Below the pieces are notes generated by a model, which worked only from the letters and a program-made list of their open reading frames with translations, did not search any database and was not told the origin of the DNA. Both the position numbers and the translations under genes were made by a program. This document shows positions 47,380-58,964 of a stretch of DNA of 64,000 nt, piece after piece. This DNA is from Helicobacter anseris (lineage in GTDB: Bacteria; Campylobacterota; Campylobacteria; Campylobacterales; Helicobacteraceae). The DNA lies in NCBI RefSeq assembly GCF_003364335.1, contig NZ_NXLX01000005.1, forward strand, positions 1 to 64,000. Reading direction: 5' to 3'. Each line of letters starts with the position of its first letter. Position 1 is the first letter of the stretch.

Positions 47380-48771
47380 ATGGCAAAATTATGGGGCGGT
47401 AGATTCCAAGCTGAGAATACAAAGCTTTTGGAACAATTTAATGCGTCTATTCCTTTTGATTACAAGCTTTGGAAATATGATATCTTAGGCTCTAAGATAC
47501 ATTCTAAAATGCTTTGCAAAATAGGAGTTTTGAGTGAAGAGGAGCTTATGTTAATCCATCAGGGACTTGATAGAATTGCCAAAGATATTCAAGATAATCT
47601 TTTTAATTTTGATATCGCAGATGAAGACATTCATATGGCAATTGAAAGTGCTTTGATTAGGGATATAGGTGAGGTGGGAAAAAAATTACATACCGCAAGA
47701 AGCAGAAATGATCAAGTGGCTCTTGATTTTAGGCTTTATGTATTGGATTCTAATCAACAAATACAGCAACTTTTAATAACTCTAATGCAAACTCTCCTAG
47801 AAATTGCAAAAGATCATATACATACTATTATGCCCGGTATGACACATTTGCAACATGCTCAACCAGTTAATTTTGGGTTTCATATTGTTGCTTGGTGTAT
47901 GAATTTTAAAAGAGATTTAGAGCGATTGAGTAATAGCTATGCGAGGAATAATTATATGCCTCTTGGTGTTGGGGCGATGGCAGGAACTCCATATAAAAAT
48001 GATAGAGATATGATGGCAAAAGATTTAGGATTTATAGCTCCAACTTTAAATGCTATGGATACTGTGAGTGATAGGGATTTTGCTTTGGATTTGCTTTATG
48101 ATCTTTCTATGATTGCTATGCATATTTCAAGAATTGCTGAAGAACTTGTTCTTTGGAGTAGCTATGAGTTTAAATTTATTGATATTTCAGATGCCTATGC
48201 TACAGGTAGCTCCATTATGCCTCAAAAGAAAAATCCAGATGTGCCAGAGTTGTTAAGAGGAAAGAGCGGAAGAGTTTTTGGAAATTTATTTGCGCTTTTA
48301 AGTGTGATGAAAGGTTTACCTTTTGCATATAATAAAGATACTCAAGAAGATAAAGAAAGAGTATTTGATAGTGTGGAAACTATTAGTTTGTCTTTGGAAA
48401 TATTAAATGAAGTATTAAACACCATGAGTATATCTAAAGAAAATATGCTTAGAATGGCTCAAGTAGGGCACTTAAGTGCTACTGACTTAGCAGATTTTTT
48501 AGTTAGAGAGTGTGGAATTGCTTTCAGAGAGGCGCATCATATTACTGGAAAAATTGTAGCCTATGCAGAATCAAAAAATCAAGATATCAGTATGTTGGAT
48601 GAAGAAGAGATGCTTGGTCTTGATAGTCGTATAAAAAAAGGTGTCAAAGCTGTTTTAAATCTAGAGGCTTCTATGAATGCTAGAGATTCTATAGGAGGTA
48701 CAGCAAGTATTCAAACACAAAAACAAATAGAGACATTACAAGAATGGATAAATCATTATAATGAAAAGTAA
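47380..48771 (+). CDS. argH: Argininosuccinate lyase
   Basis: Last step of arginine synthesis: argininosuccinate to arginine and fumarate. The 463-aa protein has the LWGGRF start, [10 protein letters not shown], and the fumarase-superfamily signature [16 protein letters not shown] chose ATG 47380 (GGGAGG upstream) over 47347, which lies inside hemJ. H. pylori lacks most arginine synthesis as I recall, so its presence hints at a different lineage. Confidence 0.97.
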   Translation: MAKLWGGRFQAENTKLLEQFNASIPFDYKLWKYDILGSKIHSKMLCKIGVLSEEELMLIHQGLDRIAKDIQDNLFNFDIADEDIHMAIESALIRDIGEVGKKLHTARSRNDQVALDFRLYVLDSNQQIQQLLITLMQTLLEIAKDHIHTIMPGMTHLQHAQPVNFGFHIVAWCMNFKRDLERLSNSYARNNYMPLGVGAMAGTPYKNDRDMMAKDLGFIAPTLNAMDTVSDRDFALDLLYDLSMIAMHISRIAEELVLWSSYEFKFIDISDAYATGSSIMPQKKNPDVPELLRGKSGRVFGNLFALLSVMKGLPFAYNKDTQEDKERVFDSVETISLSLEILNEVLNTMSISKENMLRMAQVGHLSATDLADFLVRECGIAFREAHHITGKIVAYAESKNQDISMLDEEEMLGLDSRIKKGVKAVLNLEASMNARDSIGGTASIQTQKQIETLQEWINHYNEK

Positions 48772-49483
48772 TCAAGAACAAATTATTAAGATGTTTGATG
48801 CAATTTCATCAAGCTATGATTTAACAAATCGTGTATTAAGTCTTGGAATTGATGTTTCTTGGAGAAAGGAGGCTTGCAGGAAGGCTTTAGAATTGCAAAA
48901 AGGCAATGATTTGGTGATTGCAGATATTGCTTGTGGAACAGGAGATATGATTTTACATTGGCAGGATTTTACAAAAGATAAAAAAGTAAAATTCATCGGA
49001 ATAGATCCGTCAAGTGGTATGCTAGAAATCGCAAAAGATAAGTTAAAAGATTTACTTCTTTTAGAAAAATTACAATTGTTTTTGGCACAAGCGCAGGAGT
49101 TAAAAATTTTAAAGAATCAAAGTGTAGATATATTATCGATTGCTTATGGTATTAGAAATGTTGTAGATATAGATCAAGCATTAGTAGAATTTGCAAGAGT
49201 ATTAAAAAAGGATGGTGTGTTGGTAATATTAGAATTTACCAAGAATGAAAGTGAGGGTATTTTAGATAGATTGGCACAGTTTTATACAAAAAGAATATTG
49301 CCCATTATTGGCGGCCTAGTTTCACGAAATTATAAAGCCTATAAGTATCTTCCAGATTCAATTCAAGATTTTTTAAGTACTGATGTATTAGTAGAAAAAT
49401 TATGCAAAAATGGTTTTAGAATGCACATAATAAAGAGCTATAGTGCAAATATTTCAACACTTATTATTGCTATTAAGGAATAA
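48761..49483 (+). CDS. ubiE: UbiE/MenG-type methyltransferase
   Basis: A 240-aa SAM-dependent methyltransferase with motif [12 protein letters not shown], plus [20 protein letters not shown] and [12 protein letters not shown], typical of demethylmenaquinone methyltransferase. It finishes menaquinone made via the UbiA-like enzyme at 16591. The start overlaps the argH end by 11 bases. Confidence 0.94.
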   Translation: MKSNQEQIIKMFDAISSSYDLTNRVLSLGIDVSWRKEACRKALELQKGNDLVIADIACGTGDMILHWQDFTKDKKVKFIGIDPSSGMLEIAKDKLKDLLLLEKLQLFLAQAQELKILKNQSVDILSIAYGIRNVVDIDQALVEFARVLKKDGVLVILEFTKNESEGILDRLAQFYTKRILPIIGGLVSRNYKAYKYLPDSIQDFLSTDVLVEKLCKNGFRMHIIKSYSANISTLIIAIKE

Positions 49484-49485
49484 AA

Positions 49486-50871
49486 ATGCAGAGTAATTTT
49501 TTTCAAAACTTTTTAATGCTCTCTGAATATCAAACTTATGGTGTTTTATTTTGTCTTTTTGCATTTTTTTATTTGCTCAAAAAGATGCAAAATAGGCAGA
49601 TAGATTTTTCTATAAGAATGCTTACAGGTCTTTTTGGAGGCATTTTATTTGGCCTTATTTTGCAATTTTTTGCGGGATATCCTAATGGCGAAGCAAGTTC
49701 TCAGATTGTCTGGTTAATTGAGGTTAGAAATTGGTTTGGTTTTTTTGCAGATGCCTTTATAGCCTGTATTAAAATGCTTGTGATTCCTATTGTAGGTGTT
49801 TCAATTATCAAAGTACTTTTAGAGCTTGATAAAGACGTAAAGATAGCAGAACTTTTTGGTCGTTCTTTATTTTGGATACTTTTTAGCACAGGTATTGCTG
49901 CTATTATAGGTGTTGGCTTGGCTTTGGTTTTTGATTTGGGGGCTCAAATCCAAAATATTGATTCTCAAAGAGAGATTAGGGAAGTAAAAAATATTATGCA
50001 GATATTATTAGGGTTAATCCCGAGCAATATTATAGATTCTATGTCAAAAAACAATGTAATTGCTTTGGTTTTTTTCTGTTTTGTTATAGGTTTTGGTGCT
50101 AGAGCTATCGCAAAAGAAGAGCAGGCTAAAGACTTTTATCAGGTTTTTGAAAAATTTATTTTAGCCTTACATCAAATTATAATGAATGTCACGCTTTTTA
50201 TTATTAGATTTATGCCTTATGCTATTGTATGTATGATGGCAGAGGTTTTATTAACTAATGGTATGGATGCAATAAAAAGTGCAATTAGTTTTGTTGTATT
50301 GATTTATATTGCCATGTTTGCAATGTTTATTGTGCATATTTTAATGATTGCCTCTCAGGGGTTAAATCCATTGATTTTTATAAAAAAAGCACTTCCAGTC
50401 TGGATTTTTGCTTTTAGTAGTAGATCTTCTGTTGGGACTTTACCCTTAACTATTTCTACATTGCAACAAAAGATGGGGGTTAGTGGCGGAGTTGCTAATT
50501 TTGTTGCTTCAATTGGAACTACTATTGGATTAAATGGGTGTGCAGGTTATTTTCCAGCAATGGTTGCTATTTTTATAGCTTTTAGCGTGGGGGTGCCGAT
50601 AGATTTTTCATTTATAGTAATGGTTGTTTTGATGGCAATTCTTGGTTCTTTGGGCATTGCTGGTATTCCAGGTAGTGCGACAATGGCGGCTTCTATTATG
50701 CTTACAGGTATAGGTTTTGGAGAATATTTTATGCTTTTGAGTATTATTTTGGCAATTGATCCAATTATTGATATGGCAAGGACGGCAAGTAATGTTTCTG
50801 GTGCTATGACTGCAGCAGTTTGCACAGATAAGGGATTAAAAACTTTGAATTTGAAAGTTTTTAATGCATAA
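49486..50871 (+). CDS. Dicarboxylate/amino acid:cation symporter (TcyP-like)
   Basis: A 461-aa DAACS-family carrier with about nine membrane helices and re-entrant loops containing FSSRSSVGTLPLTI and IGLNGCAGYFPAM. The extended N-terminus and loop pattern resemble the cystine/amino acid branch (TcyP/YdjN) rather than GltP, but the substrate is not provable. It starts 2 bases after ubiE. Confidence 0.87.
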   Translation: MQSNFFQNFLMLSEYQTYGVLFCLFAFFYLLKKMQNRQIDFSIRMLTGLFGGILFGLILQFFAGYPNGEASSQIVWLIEVRNWFGFFADAFIACIKMLVIPIVGVSIIKVLLELDKDVKIAELFGRSLFWILFSTGIAAIIGVGLALVFDLGAQIQNIDSQREIREVKNIMQILLGLIPSNIIDSMSKNNVIALVFFCFVIGFGARAIAKEEQAKDFYQVFEKFILALHQIIMNVTLFIIRFMPYAIVCMMAEVLLTNGMDAIKSAISFVVLIYIAMFAMFIVHILMIASQGLNPLIFIKKALPVWIFAFSSRSSVGTLPLTISTLQQKMGVSGGVANFVASIGTTIGLNGCAGYFPAMVAIFIAFSVGVPIDFSFIVMVVLMAILGSLGIAGIPGSATMAASIMLTGIGFGEYFMLLSIILAIDPIIDMARTASNVSGAMTAAVCTDKGLKTLNLKVFNA

Positions 50872-50883
50872 TGGAGATTTTGT

Positions 50884-51078
50884 ATGAAAAGTTTTGAGGA
50901 GAAAATTGAGTGTATTAAAGAAATACTAACAAAGTTAAATGCAAATGATTTGAATCTTAAAGATGGAGTTTCTCTTTATAAAGAAGGATTGAAGCAATTA
51001 AATGAAGCGCAAGAAATGTTGGAAAAAGCACAACTAGAATACGAAGAAATTAAAAATACTCTAAAGGATAAGAATTGA
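50884..51078 (+). CDS. xseB: Exodeoxyribonuclease VII small subunit
   Basis: A 64-aa helical protein matching XseB (SFEEKIECIKEILTKLNAND; LKDGVSLYKEGLKQL). It binds the XseA catalytic subunit to degrade single-stranded DNA. It overlaps the next gene as TTGA. Confidence 0.9.
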   Translation: MKSFEEKIECIKEILTKLNANDLNLKDGVSLYKEGLKQLNEAQEMLEKAQLEYEEIKNTLKDKN

Positions 51079-51863
51079 AGATTGCAATTTGTCAGACTAA
51101 TACTTTGCCCCTAAAAGAAAACGCATTGATGAATTACTTCAAACATTTTCAGAGGGATAGTTTGGTAGTGTTTAGTGAGTATGCCTTTGATTTGTTTTTT
51201 ACAGACTTGCAAAAAACATCTAAAGAATTGATCGCCCAACTAAGCTCTCAAAAGATTTTGCTTTTACAAAAAATTGCTAAAACGTTTAAAATTACAATTG
51301 TTATGCCACTAATTATTGCTAAAGAAAGCAAGATTTTTAAAAAGATTGCAGTTATTGATTCTAAAAAAACACAATTTTATATGCAACAAAAACTTATCAA
51401 TTACCCTCATTGGAATGAAGAGATTTTTTTTGATAATCCGAAAGTTAAAACTCTTAAAACACCTCTGATTTTTGAAAAAAATGGTTTTAAGATTGCGGTT
51501 TTATTTGGTTTTGAGTTGCATTTTGATGCATTATGGTTAAAGTTAAAAGATAAAGATGTCGATATAGTTTTGATTCCAACAGCATCAACCCTTAATAGCC
51601 ACGAGAGATGGCAAATGTTATGTAGAAGCAGAGCATTTTGTAATAGTTGCCTTGTAGTTCGCATAAATCGTGTAGGAAAAGTAGTTTTAGAAGATAGGGA
51701 ATTTGATTTCTACGGGGAAAGTCTAGTGGTAAATCCCAATGCAGAAATTGAAGAAAAATTGGATCATAAAGAAAGTGTTGCATACATAGAAATTGATAAG
51801 AATGATTTGGATGCACAGGCTGTAGAGTGGGGTTTTAGAAAAAGAAATATAAAGGAGAAATGA
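51075..51863 (+). CDS. Nitrilase-superfamily protein lacking the catalytic cysteine
   Basis: A 262-aa protein with the carbon-nitrogen hydrolase fold. Glu35 (VVFSEYAF) and Lys106 (YMQQKLINY) of the Glu-Lys-Cys triad are placed as expected, but the nucleophile position in the [12 protein letters not shown] strand is Gly145 instead of Cys. The gene is otherwise intact and tightly coupled between xseB and rpoD (4-base overlaps), so it is maintained rather than decaying. It may be a pseudoenzyme with a binding or regulatory role. Confidence 0.8.
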   Translation: MKIAICQTNTLPLKENALMNYFKHFQRDSLVVFSEYAFDLFFTDLQKTSKELIAQLSSQKILLLQKIAKTFKITIVMPLIIAKESKIFKKIAVIDSKKTQFYMQQKLINYPHWNEEIFFDNPKVKTLKTPLIFEKNGFKIAVLFGFELHFDALWLKLKDKDVDIVLIPTASTLNSHERWQMLCRSRAFCNSCLVVRINRVGKVVLEDREFDFYGESLVVNPNAEIEEKLDHKESVAYIEIDKNDLDAQAVEWGFRKRNIKEK

Positions 51864-53713
51864 TGGCAACAAAAGATGTTAATCAAAAGCTAGAAGCTAT
51901 TTTTGAGGATAATAAGGGGGATTTTTTATCCTTTGAGAAAATTGCAGAAATTTTGAGCAAAATGCCTACCATTGCTCAGGTGAAAAAAATAAGAGAATTG
52001 TGCGAAAAATATGAAGTAAAACTCATAAGCTCATCTGAACTTGCAAAAAAGCTAAATACAAAAGATAGAATCCGTCAAGCAGAGGAAAAGAAAAGATTTT
52101 TAGACGAAGAATTAAATAATGAATTTGATCTTATGAAAGAAAGAGAGCTGCTTGAATGGAGCAGAAGCGATAGTCCTGTTCGTATGTATTTAAGAGAAAT
52201 GGGGCAAATTGAGTTATTAACAAAAGAAGATGAAGTTGAATTGAGCAAGCAAATTGAATTAGGAGAAAATATAATACTTGATGCTATTTGTTCAGTTCCT
52301 TACTTAATTGATTTTATTTATGATTATCGCGAAGCTTTAATCAATAGAGAAAGAAGAGTTAAAGAATTATTTAAAAGTTTTGATGATGAGGATGAGGAGA
52401 GTTCTGGAGATACAAGTGTAGATGATGATGAGGATGAGGATGGCGATGAGGATGGTAAAAAACCTATATCAAAAAAAGATCAAAAAAGGGTTGAAAAAGT
52501 TTTAGAGAGTTTTAAAGCTTTAGATCTTGCAAAAAAAGATTGGTTGAAATTTTTGGAAGCTCAAAAGAATGAGGAAGAAGATGAGTGGATTTATGTTTTA
52601 GGTCTTGCACATAAGCAGCAAATACTCAAAGAAAAACTTTTAGATTTGGGTCCAACAAGTAAATTGATTACAGAATTAGTTAAGGCCATGGAAAATAGTC
52701 TTAAGAGTGATGATGGTTTTGAGAAAGAGTTAAAACGCTTAGAATATCGACTACCTCTTTTTAATGAAATGCTAGTTCAAAATCACCAAAAAATACTTTC
52801 AAATATTACAAATATGACAAGAGATGATATTTTAGCATCTGTTCCAGAGGCAACCATGGTGAATGTGTATATGGATATTAAAAAACTTTTTCAGACACGA
52901 GAAGCTAGTGAGGGTGGTTTTGATTTGGATCCAGAAAAGTTAAAAGAAATTTTAGAGCAAATCAAACGTGGAAAGCTTATTTCTGATAAAGCAAAAAATA
53001 AAATGGCAAAATCAAATTTGCGTCTAGTTGTTAGTATAGCAAAGCGTTATACCAATAGAGGATTGCCTTTCTTGGATTTGATACAAGAAGGAAATATCGG
53101 CTTAATGAAAGCCGTGGATAAATTTGATTATAAGCGTAACTATAAATTTTCTACATATGCTACTTGGTGGATTAGGCAGGCCATTTCTAGAGCAATTGCA
53201 GATCAAGCGCGCACAATTAGAATACCAATCCACATGATAGAAACTATCAATAGAATTCATAAAATTATGAGAAAGTATATTCAAGAGACAGGTAAAGAGC
53301 CAGATGTAGAAACAATTGCACAAGAGGTGGGATTGAGTGTTGATAAGGTTAAGCATGTAATAAAAATTACAAAAGAGCCTATTAGTCTAGAGGCTCCAAT
53401 AGGTAGTGATGAAGATGGTAAATTTGGAGATTTTGTAGAAGATAAGAATTCCGCAAATGCTATGGATCAAATTATGAAAGAGGATTTAAGAGCGCAAATT
53501 TTTGAAGTTTTAGAACAGTTAAATGATAGAGAACGAGCGGTTATTCGCATGCGTTTTGGGTTACTAGATGATGAAAGTGATAGAACGCTTGAAGAAATTG
53601 GCAAAGAGCTAAATGTTACAAGAGAGAGAGTAAGGCAGATAGAATCTAGTGCAATTAAAAAGTTGAAACATCCAAAAGTTGGGCGTAAATTGAAAAATTA
53701 CATTGAAGAATAA
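51863..53713 (+). CDS. rpoD: RNA polymerase primary sigma factor
   Basis: A 616-aa sigma-70. Region 1.1 lies at the N-terminus, followed by [16 protein letters not shown] (1.2), an acidic spacer (runs of D/E near 175-200) and region 2 ([40 protein letters not shown]). Region 3 and region 4 ([17 protein letters not shown]) complete it. It recognises the TATAAT boxes seen throughout. ATG ATG at 51860/51863 makes either start possible; GGAG precedes them. Confidence 0.97.
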   Translation: MATKDVNQKLEAIFEDNKGDFLSFEKIAEILSKMPTIAQVKKIRELCEKYEVKLISSSELAKKLNTKDRIRQAEEKKRFLDEELNNEFDLMKERELLEWSRSDSPVRMYLREMGQIELLTKEDEVELSKQIELGENIILDAICSVPYLIDFIYDYREALINRERRVKELFKSFDDEDEESSGDTSVDDDEDEDGDEDGKKPISKKDQKRVEKVLESFKALDLAKKDWLKFLEAQKNEEEDEWIYVLGLAHKQQILKEKLLDLGPTSKLITELVKAMENSLKSDDGFEKELKRLEYRLPLFNEMLVQNHQKILSNITNMTRDDILASVPEATMVNVYMDIKKLFQTREASEGGFDLDPEKLKEILEQIKRGKLISDKAKNKMAKSNLRLVVSIAKRYTNRGLPFLDLIQEGNIGLMKAVDKFDYKRNYKFSTYATWWIRQAISRAIADQARTIRIPIHMIETINRIHKIMRKYIQETGKEPDVETIAQEVGLSVDKVKHVIKITKEPISLEAPIGSDEDGKFGDFVEDKNSANAMDQIMKEDLRAQIFEVLEQLNDRERAVIRMRFGLLDDESDRTLEEIGKELNVTRERVRQIESSAIKKLKHPKVGRKLKNYIEE

Positions 53714-53748
53714 AAAAATACAGAGGGGGAAAATTTGAGAGAGGGTAG

Positions 53749-53765
53749 AGGGAGGGGTTCTCCCT
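53749..53765. terminator. Bidirectional terminator between rpoD and ftsZ
   Basis: A perfect 6-bp stem (AGGGAG / CTCCCT) with a 5-base loop in the 69-base gap between two convergent genes. It is followed by a T-rich run on the plus strand. The same hairpin could serve the minus strand. Confidence 0.6.
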
Positions 53766-53782
53766 TGTGTTTATTTTAATTA

Positions 53783-54931
53783 TTAATCTTGTCTTTTTCT
53801 CATCCAAGTTGGTTTATCAAGATCTTCTGTATCAAAATCTTCACCACCACTAATTTTTACAATGGTGCTTGTATCAATTTGTTGGGTAAAAAATGTAGGT
53901 TCTTGTATTTTTTGTGATGGTTGTGTAGTGTTATTTATTACCTCTTTTTCAAATCCAGTGGCAACAATCGTAATTTTTAATTGATCTTTTGACATATCAG
54001 AAATTGTATGAGTTCCAAAAATAATATCAGCATCCTCGCTAGCAGCTTCTCTTACATGGCTTAAAGCTTGATGTATTTCGTGTAAAGGATAATCTGGATG
54101 CATCTCAAAACTAAGCAATACTCCTTTAGCACCTTTGATAGAAAGATTATCAAAAAGAGGGGATTCAATGGCTTTTTTTACAGCTTCAGAGGCAGAATCT
54201 TCTCCTTGAGCTTCCCCAATACCCATTAGAGCTAATCCCCTGTGCTTCATTACGGTTCTTAAATCAGCAAAATCCGTATTGATATCATTTTCACCATATC
54301 CTAAAATAATATTAGAAATACCATTTACAGCTCTTGCTAAGATTGCATCAACTTCCCTAAAACTTTCTTTAATACCTGTGCTTCTACTAATAATTGTTAG
54401 AAGTTTATCATTAGGAATAACCACAATTCCATCGCTATGTTTTCTAAGCTCCTTCAATCCTTCTTCTGCAATTTTGCTTCTTTTATTACCTTCCATCAAA
54501 AAAGGCTTTGTAACCACAGCAATAGTAAGTGCACCAACTTCTTGTGCTGCTTGTGCTACTACTGGAGCTGCTCCAGTTCCAGTTCCTCCACCAAGTCCAG
54601 CAGATACAAATACAATATCTGCACCTTGTAATGCTGCTTTAATATCCTCATAACTTTCTTGTGCAGATTCTTTACCCACTTCCGGAAGCATTCCTGCACC
54701 TAAACCTTTTGTAAGTTTTTCTCCTAGCTTTATTTTATTTTTTGCTGGAGAATTATTGAGATGTTGGATATCTGTATTTGCTGCAATGAGTGTGATGGCA
54801 TCATGTGTGCCAGTATTAATAAGATGTGCAATCATATTGGAGCCACCCCCTCCTACGCCAACAGCAACAATTTTTGCTCCAGCGGTATTTGGGATTTCTT
54901 TTAAGTCAAATTGCATTTGTCCTTGAATCAT
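53783..54931 (-). CDS. ftsZ: Cell division GTPase FtsZ
   Basis: A 382-aa tubulin homologue forming the Z ring. The GTP site GGGTGTGAAP, the VGVGGGGSNM start and the NTDIQHL segment are intact. The short C-terminal tail ends DLDKPTWMRKRQD, a typical conserved C-terminal peptide for FtsA binding. It lies 9 bases downstream of ftsA. Order ftsA-ftsZ with an upstream PpiD-like gene as in H. pylori HP0977-HP0979. Confidence 0.98.
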   Translation of the reverse strand: MIQGQMQFDLKEIPNTAGAKIVAVGVGGGGSNMIAHLINTGTHDAITLIAANTDIQHLNNSPAKNKIKLGEKLTKGLGAGMLPEVGKESAQESYEDIKAALQGADIVFVSAGLGGGTGTGAAPVVAQAAQEVGALTIAVVTKPFLMEGNKRSKIAEEGLKELRKHSDGIVVIPNDKLLTIISRSTGIKESFREVDAILARAVNGISNIILGYGENDINTDFADLRTVMKHRGLALMGIGEAQGEDSASEAVKKAIESPLFDNLSIKGAKGVLLSFEMHPDYPLHEIHQALSHVREAASEDADIIFGTHTISDMSKDQLKITIVATGFEKEVINNTTQPSQKIQEPTFFTQQIDTSTIVKISGGEDFDTEDLDKPTWMRKRQD

Positions 54932-54940
54932 GCTAGTCCT

Positions 54941-56323
54941 TTAGAAAATTTTATTGGCTATTTTTTTTATAAACTGTAATACTTTGCTATCATCTTTTTG
55001 ATTTTGAGCAACTATTATATCAATTTTTTCTACACTTTCTTCACTTTTTTTGAAATTGCCACCAAGGTTTCTTAAGTCGGTATGGCTGATTTCATCGTTT
55101 TTTGAGAGTTCTAAATTGTGTACATTGCGACATTTTTTATAGCGTATATTTTTTTGAGAATCTCTCTCATAATTTGTGTGTTTGCCCATACCATAAAGAA
55201 TGAGCCCTATGATGGTTGCATTGCTTTCATCTTGCAAGGCTTCTGGTAGCACGCTATCAATAGCAATAGGCTTTGCAATACGGATAGGAATTCTAAAGAA
55301 TACTTCAGCAATTTTTAGAATATTTGTCATTTTTGACATACCGCCAGTTAGAACCAAAGTACCAATTTGATCCTCTAAGCCACTTCTTTTGATAGCCTGT
55401 GAAAGAATATTAAAAGTTTCAACAACACGCATACTCACGACTTTTTGTATAGCGGCCAAAGAAACATGATGTTTTTTTGTTGTGCCCATAGATGGAACCT
55501 CTAAGCTTTTCCCATTCATTTCATCATTTTCATCATATTTAGGATCAGCGTATTTGATTTTGATTTCTTCTGCTGCGGAGATAGAGGTATGGATAGCCTC
55601 AGCTATATCGCTTGTAATATGTTGAGATCCTACGCCCAAAAAGTGGTTATAACGCATAGAACTACCTAAGTAAATCATTGTTTCACAAGTGCTTCCACCC
55701 ATATCAATACAAGCAACTCCTAATTCTTTTTCATCTTCAAGCAATGTAGCAATAGAAGAGGCATAAGGAGATAAGACAATATTTTCTACTTCAACACCAG
55801 CAAGCCTTACTACTTTTTTAAGATTTTCTAAAATCGCTTTTTTTGCAGTAATGATATGAGTAAAAACCTCCAATCTTGAACCAGTCATTCCATCAGGATC
55901 CTCTATGAAATCTTGATCATCTAGTTTGAATTTATAAGGTAGTATATGGATAACCTCACATTCTGTGGGGATTGTTGAATTGTATAATGCAGTTTCTAGT
56001 GCACGACTGATTTCTTTTATTGTAATTTCTCCACCATTTGCTATGCTTACGACACCAGAGCTATCTAAACTTTTTGTATAGGAACTAGAAATGGATACGA
56101 TCGCTTTAGTGATATTTTCTGCATCAGCCATTCTTTTGGCATCAATAAGTGCATTTCTAATTGCTTGACTTGCTAATTCTATATTTACAATAGTGCCTTT
56201 TTTAATCCCTTGTGATTTTTGTGTTCCAAAACCTATAATTTTTGGCTCTTCATTTCTTATTTCTGCTATGGCAACGCAAATTTTACTTGAACCAATATCA
56301 ATTGCTAAAATTTTATTATCCAA
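54941..56323 (-). CDS. ftsA: Cell division protein FtsA
   Basis: A 460-aa actin-like protein that tethers FtsZ to the membrane. The phosphate motifs LAIDIGSSKICVAIAE and CIDMGGSTCETMIYL and the adenosine motif LTGGMSKM are visible. The C-terminus ends in an amphipathic helix (VLQFIKKIANKIF) for membrane binding. It lies 9 bases after the upstream chaperone gene. Confidence 0.96.
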   Translation of the reverse strand: MDNKILAIDIGSSKICVAIAEIRNEEPKIIGFGTQKSQGIKKGTIVNIELASQAIRNALIDAKRMADAENITKAIVSISSSYTKSLDSSGVVSIANGGEITIKEISRALETALYNSTIPTECEVIHILPYKFKLDDQDFIEDPDGMTGSRLEVFTHIITAKKAILENLKKVVRLAGVEVENIVLSPYASSIATLLEDEKELGVACIDMGGSTCETMIYLGSSMRYNHFLGVGSQHITSDIAEAIHTSISAAEEIKIKYADPKYDENDEMNGKSLEVPSMGTTKKHHVSLAAIQKVVSMRVVETFNILSQAIKRSGLEDQIGTLVLTGGMSKMTNILKIAEVFFRIPIRIAKPIAIDSVLPEALQDESNATIIGLILYGMGKHTNYERDSQKNIRYKKCRNVHNLELSKNDEISHTDLRNLGGNFKKSEESVEKIDIIVAQNQKDDSKVLQFIKKIANKIF

Positions 56324-56332
56324 TGTTTGCTC

Positions 56333-57799
56333 CTATTTAAAGATTTGTTTATTATAGATTTTTGCCGGATACTTATTTTCAAGAAAATGCATAAGAGTTT
56401 TGTCAATAAATTGAGATTTTGTATCTTGAACCAATTTTATTAAATTGTCCGGTATATCTTGAGGTAAAACTTGCTTGGTAATCCGATAAAGAAAGGCTCT
56501 GGAATCTAGCATTATAATACCTTGGGTGTTTTGTGAAGCAAATATTTGATGTATGATAAATTGCACTTGATTCTTATCCAACTCTTCTATGGATATAGGA
56601 TTTAAGTTGTTGATTGTTATCACCTTTCCACTAAAAGAGTCTAATTGTTTTTGCGCTTCTTCTTTTAGTTCTTCAAATTGAAGAGATTTTTCCAATGTGC
56701 TTACGACTTCTTTTTTTGCTTCCTGAAGGGTTTTAATGCTTTGAGGTTTAAAATTAAGTATTTCGCCTATAATGTAGAAATTTTCATTATAAAGAGTTGG
56801 CTTTATAAATCCATTTTCAGGAGTATTGCTTAGCTGATTGCTCAATTCTTCGCTAATATTCTGATTGATAGAAATTACTATCTCTTGAGATTTTAAGTTA
56901 GAAAATCCTTCTTCTTTAAGTTTTTGATTCATTTTTATAGCTTGCTTTTTTGCTTCTTGTAATTGAAAATCATATTGCACTTTTTCCTTGACTTTCTCAA
57001 AAGATGGTAATTCTCCATTTTCATTAAGATAAAGTGTTTTGTCTTCATTGTAGAATTGTTGTAAATCCTTAAGTGTAAAAGGTTGTTGTCTGATATCTAT
57101 CAAGACAGCTTTAATTTTGGCTTCAGCATCTTTTTTATACTGTTCTTTATTTTTTTCCCAAAAATCTTGAATTTGCTGAGAAGTAATCTTTTGTTTTAAT
57201 GGAGAAGTTTCTATCATTTTATATTCAATAGTATCTGTTAGCTGAATTGTTGATCCAATAGTTTTTTGTTCTAATTCTGTGATATTGGGTGAAAATAATG
57301 TGAGAAGTTTTTGAATGAGTAGGGCATCTTTGATGGATTGTTCAAAGAATTTTATAGATAAATTATTTTCTTTCAAAAGTCTGCGATAGATTTGTTCATC
57401 AAATATACCTTGATTTGAGAAAAAAGTTTTATCTTGAGTAATTGTCGTGATTACTTCTTGATTGCTGACGCGTAAGCCAAGATCATATGCAAAATTTTGT
57501 AATTGTGCTTTTTGTATGAGTTGTCGGAGTGCAATTTGTTCAATACCAAAAGATTTGGCTTGTTCTAGATCTAGCTGACCGCCAAGAAGTTGATTATATT
57601 CGTTAAAAACTCTTTGATAAGAATTTTGAAATTCTTGCTGGTTTATTTTAATTTTTCCTACTTTGGCTATATTATCTCCAGTGAGCGAAAAGCCACTTGG
57701 ATTCCATCCAACCATTCCAGCTGAGATAAGTGCAATGACACTAATCCAAATAGTCACAACTAGATATTTTTTATGTTTTTGCATCCATTCCAACATCAA
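56333..57799 (-). CDS. PpiD/SurA-like periplasmic folding factor
   Basis: A 488-aa protein with one N-terminal membrane anchor (about 10-28), a SurA_N-type chaperone domain (about 35-200) and a degenerate parvulin-like and C-terminal helical region. It likely assists folding of exported and outer-membrane proteins at the inner membrane. No clear parvulin catalytic motif is seen, so isomerase activity is uncertain. It is led by a TATAAT box at 57848-57843. Confidence 0.85.
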   Translation of the reverse strand: MMLEWMQKHKKYLVVTIWISVIALISAGMVGWNPSGFSLTGDNIAKVGKIKINQQEFQNSYQRVFNEYNQLLGGQLDLEQAKSFGIEQIALRQLIQKAQLQNFAYDLGLRVSNQEVITTITQDKTFFSNQGIFDEQIYRRLLKENNLSIKFFEQSIKDALLIQKLLTLFSPNITELEQKTIGSTIQLTDTIEYKMIETSPLKQKITSQQIQDFWEKNKEQYKKDAEAKIKAVLIDIRQQPFTLKDLQQFYNEDKTLYLNENGELPSFEKVKEKVQYDFQLQEAKKQAIKMNQKLKEEGFSNLKSQEIVISINQNISEELSNQLSNTPENGFIKPTLYNENFYIIGEILNFKPQSIKTLQEAKKEVVSTLEKSLQFEELKEEAQKQLDSFSGKVITINNLNPISIEELDKNQVQFIIHQIFASQNTQGIIMLDSRAFLYRITKQVLPQDIPDNLIKLVQDTKSQFIDKTLMHFLENKYPAKIYNKQIFK

Positions 57800-57842
57800 A
57801 TTACCTTAAATTCTTGAAATTTTCCCAATTTTTGATGTTGTG

Positions 57843-57848
57843 ATTATA
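57843..57848 (-). promoter_or_regulatory. Minus-10 box of the ppiD-ftsA-ftsZ operon (TATAAT)
   Basis: A perfect TATAAT on the minus strand, 44 bases before the ATG at 57799. Confidence 0.55.
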
Positions 57849-57933
57849 ACAAAAACCCTAAGCAACTGAATGAAAAAATGTGCAAAAATAGATACTTAGT
57901 TTCAATGCATTGCAATGATGTTAGGTTTTATAG

Positions 57934-57939
57934 TATAAT
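57934..57939 (+). promoter_or_regulatory. Minus-10 box of the pyrH operon (TATAAT)
   Basis: A perfect TATAAT preceded by a T-rich stretch (TTTTATAG), 64 bases before the pyrH ATG, in the 203-base divergent gap. I see nothing else in that gap. Confidence 0.6.
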
Positions 57940-58002
57940 TTCTAGAATAATTTGGTTTGCTGTATTTTAGGAAAAACTAGGATTTTTAAGGAAGTGCTTT
58001 AA

Positions 58003-58722
<720 letters not shown>

Positions 58723-58750
58723 AATACATTAAAAAATCAAGGAGAATGAA

Positions 58751-58957
58751 ATGAGAATGGAAGAAATCGTTGCAAAGGCTTTAGAGAAGACATCAGATGA
58801 TAGGTATGTATTGGCAAATATGGTTTTTGCTCGTGTTAAACAATTAGAAAATGGTGCAAAACCTCTAGTTGATGTAAATATAAAAGTAGAAAAATTATCA
58901 GATATTGCGATGATGGAAATTGCAGAAGGAAAAATCAATTTAGAAAAAATAGGGTAA
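58751..58957 (+). CDS. rpoZ: RNA polymerase omega subunit
   Basis: A 68-aa omega subunit (MRMEEIVAKALEK; RYVLANMVFARVKQLENGA) that helps assemble beta-prime. It lies immediately before spoT, a widespread pairing. AAGGAG precedes the ATG. Confidence 0.94.
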   Translation: MRMEEIVAKALEKTSDDRYVLANMVFARVKQLENGAKPLVDVNIKVEKLSDIAMMEIAEGKINLEKIG

Positions 58958-58964
58958 TACTTCA

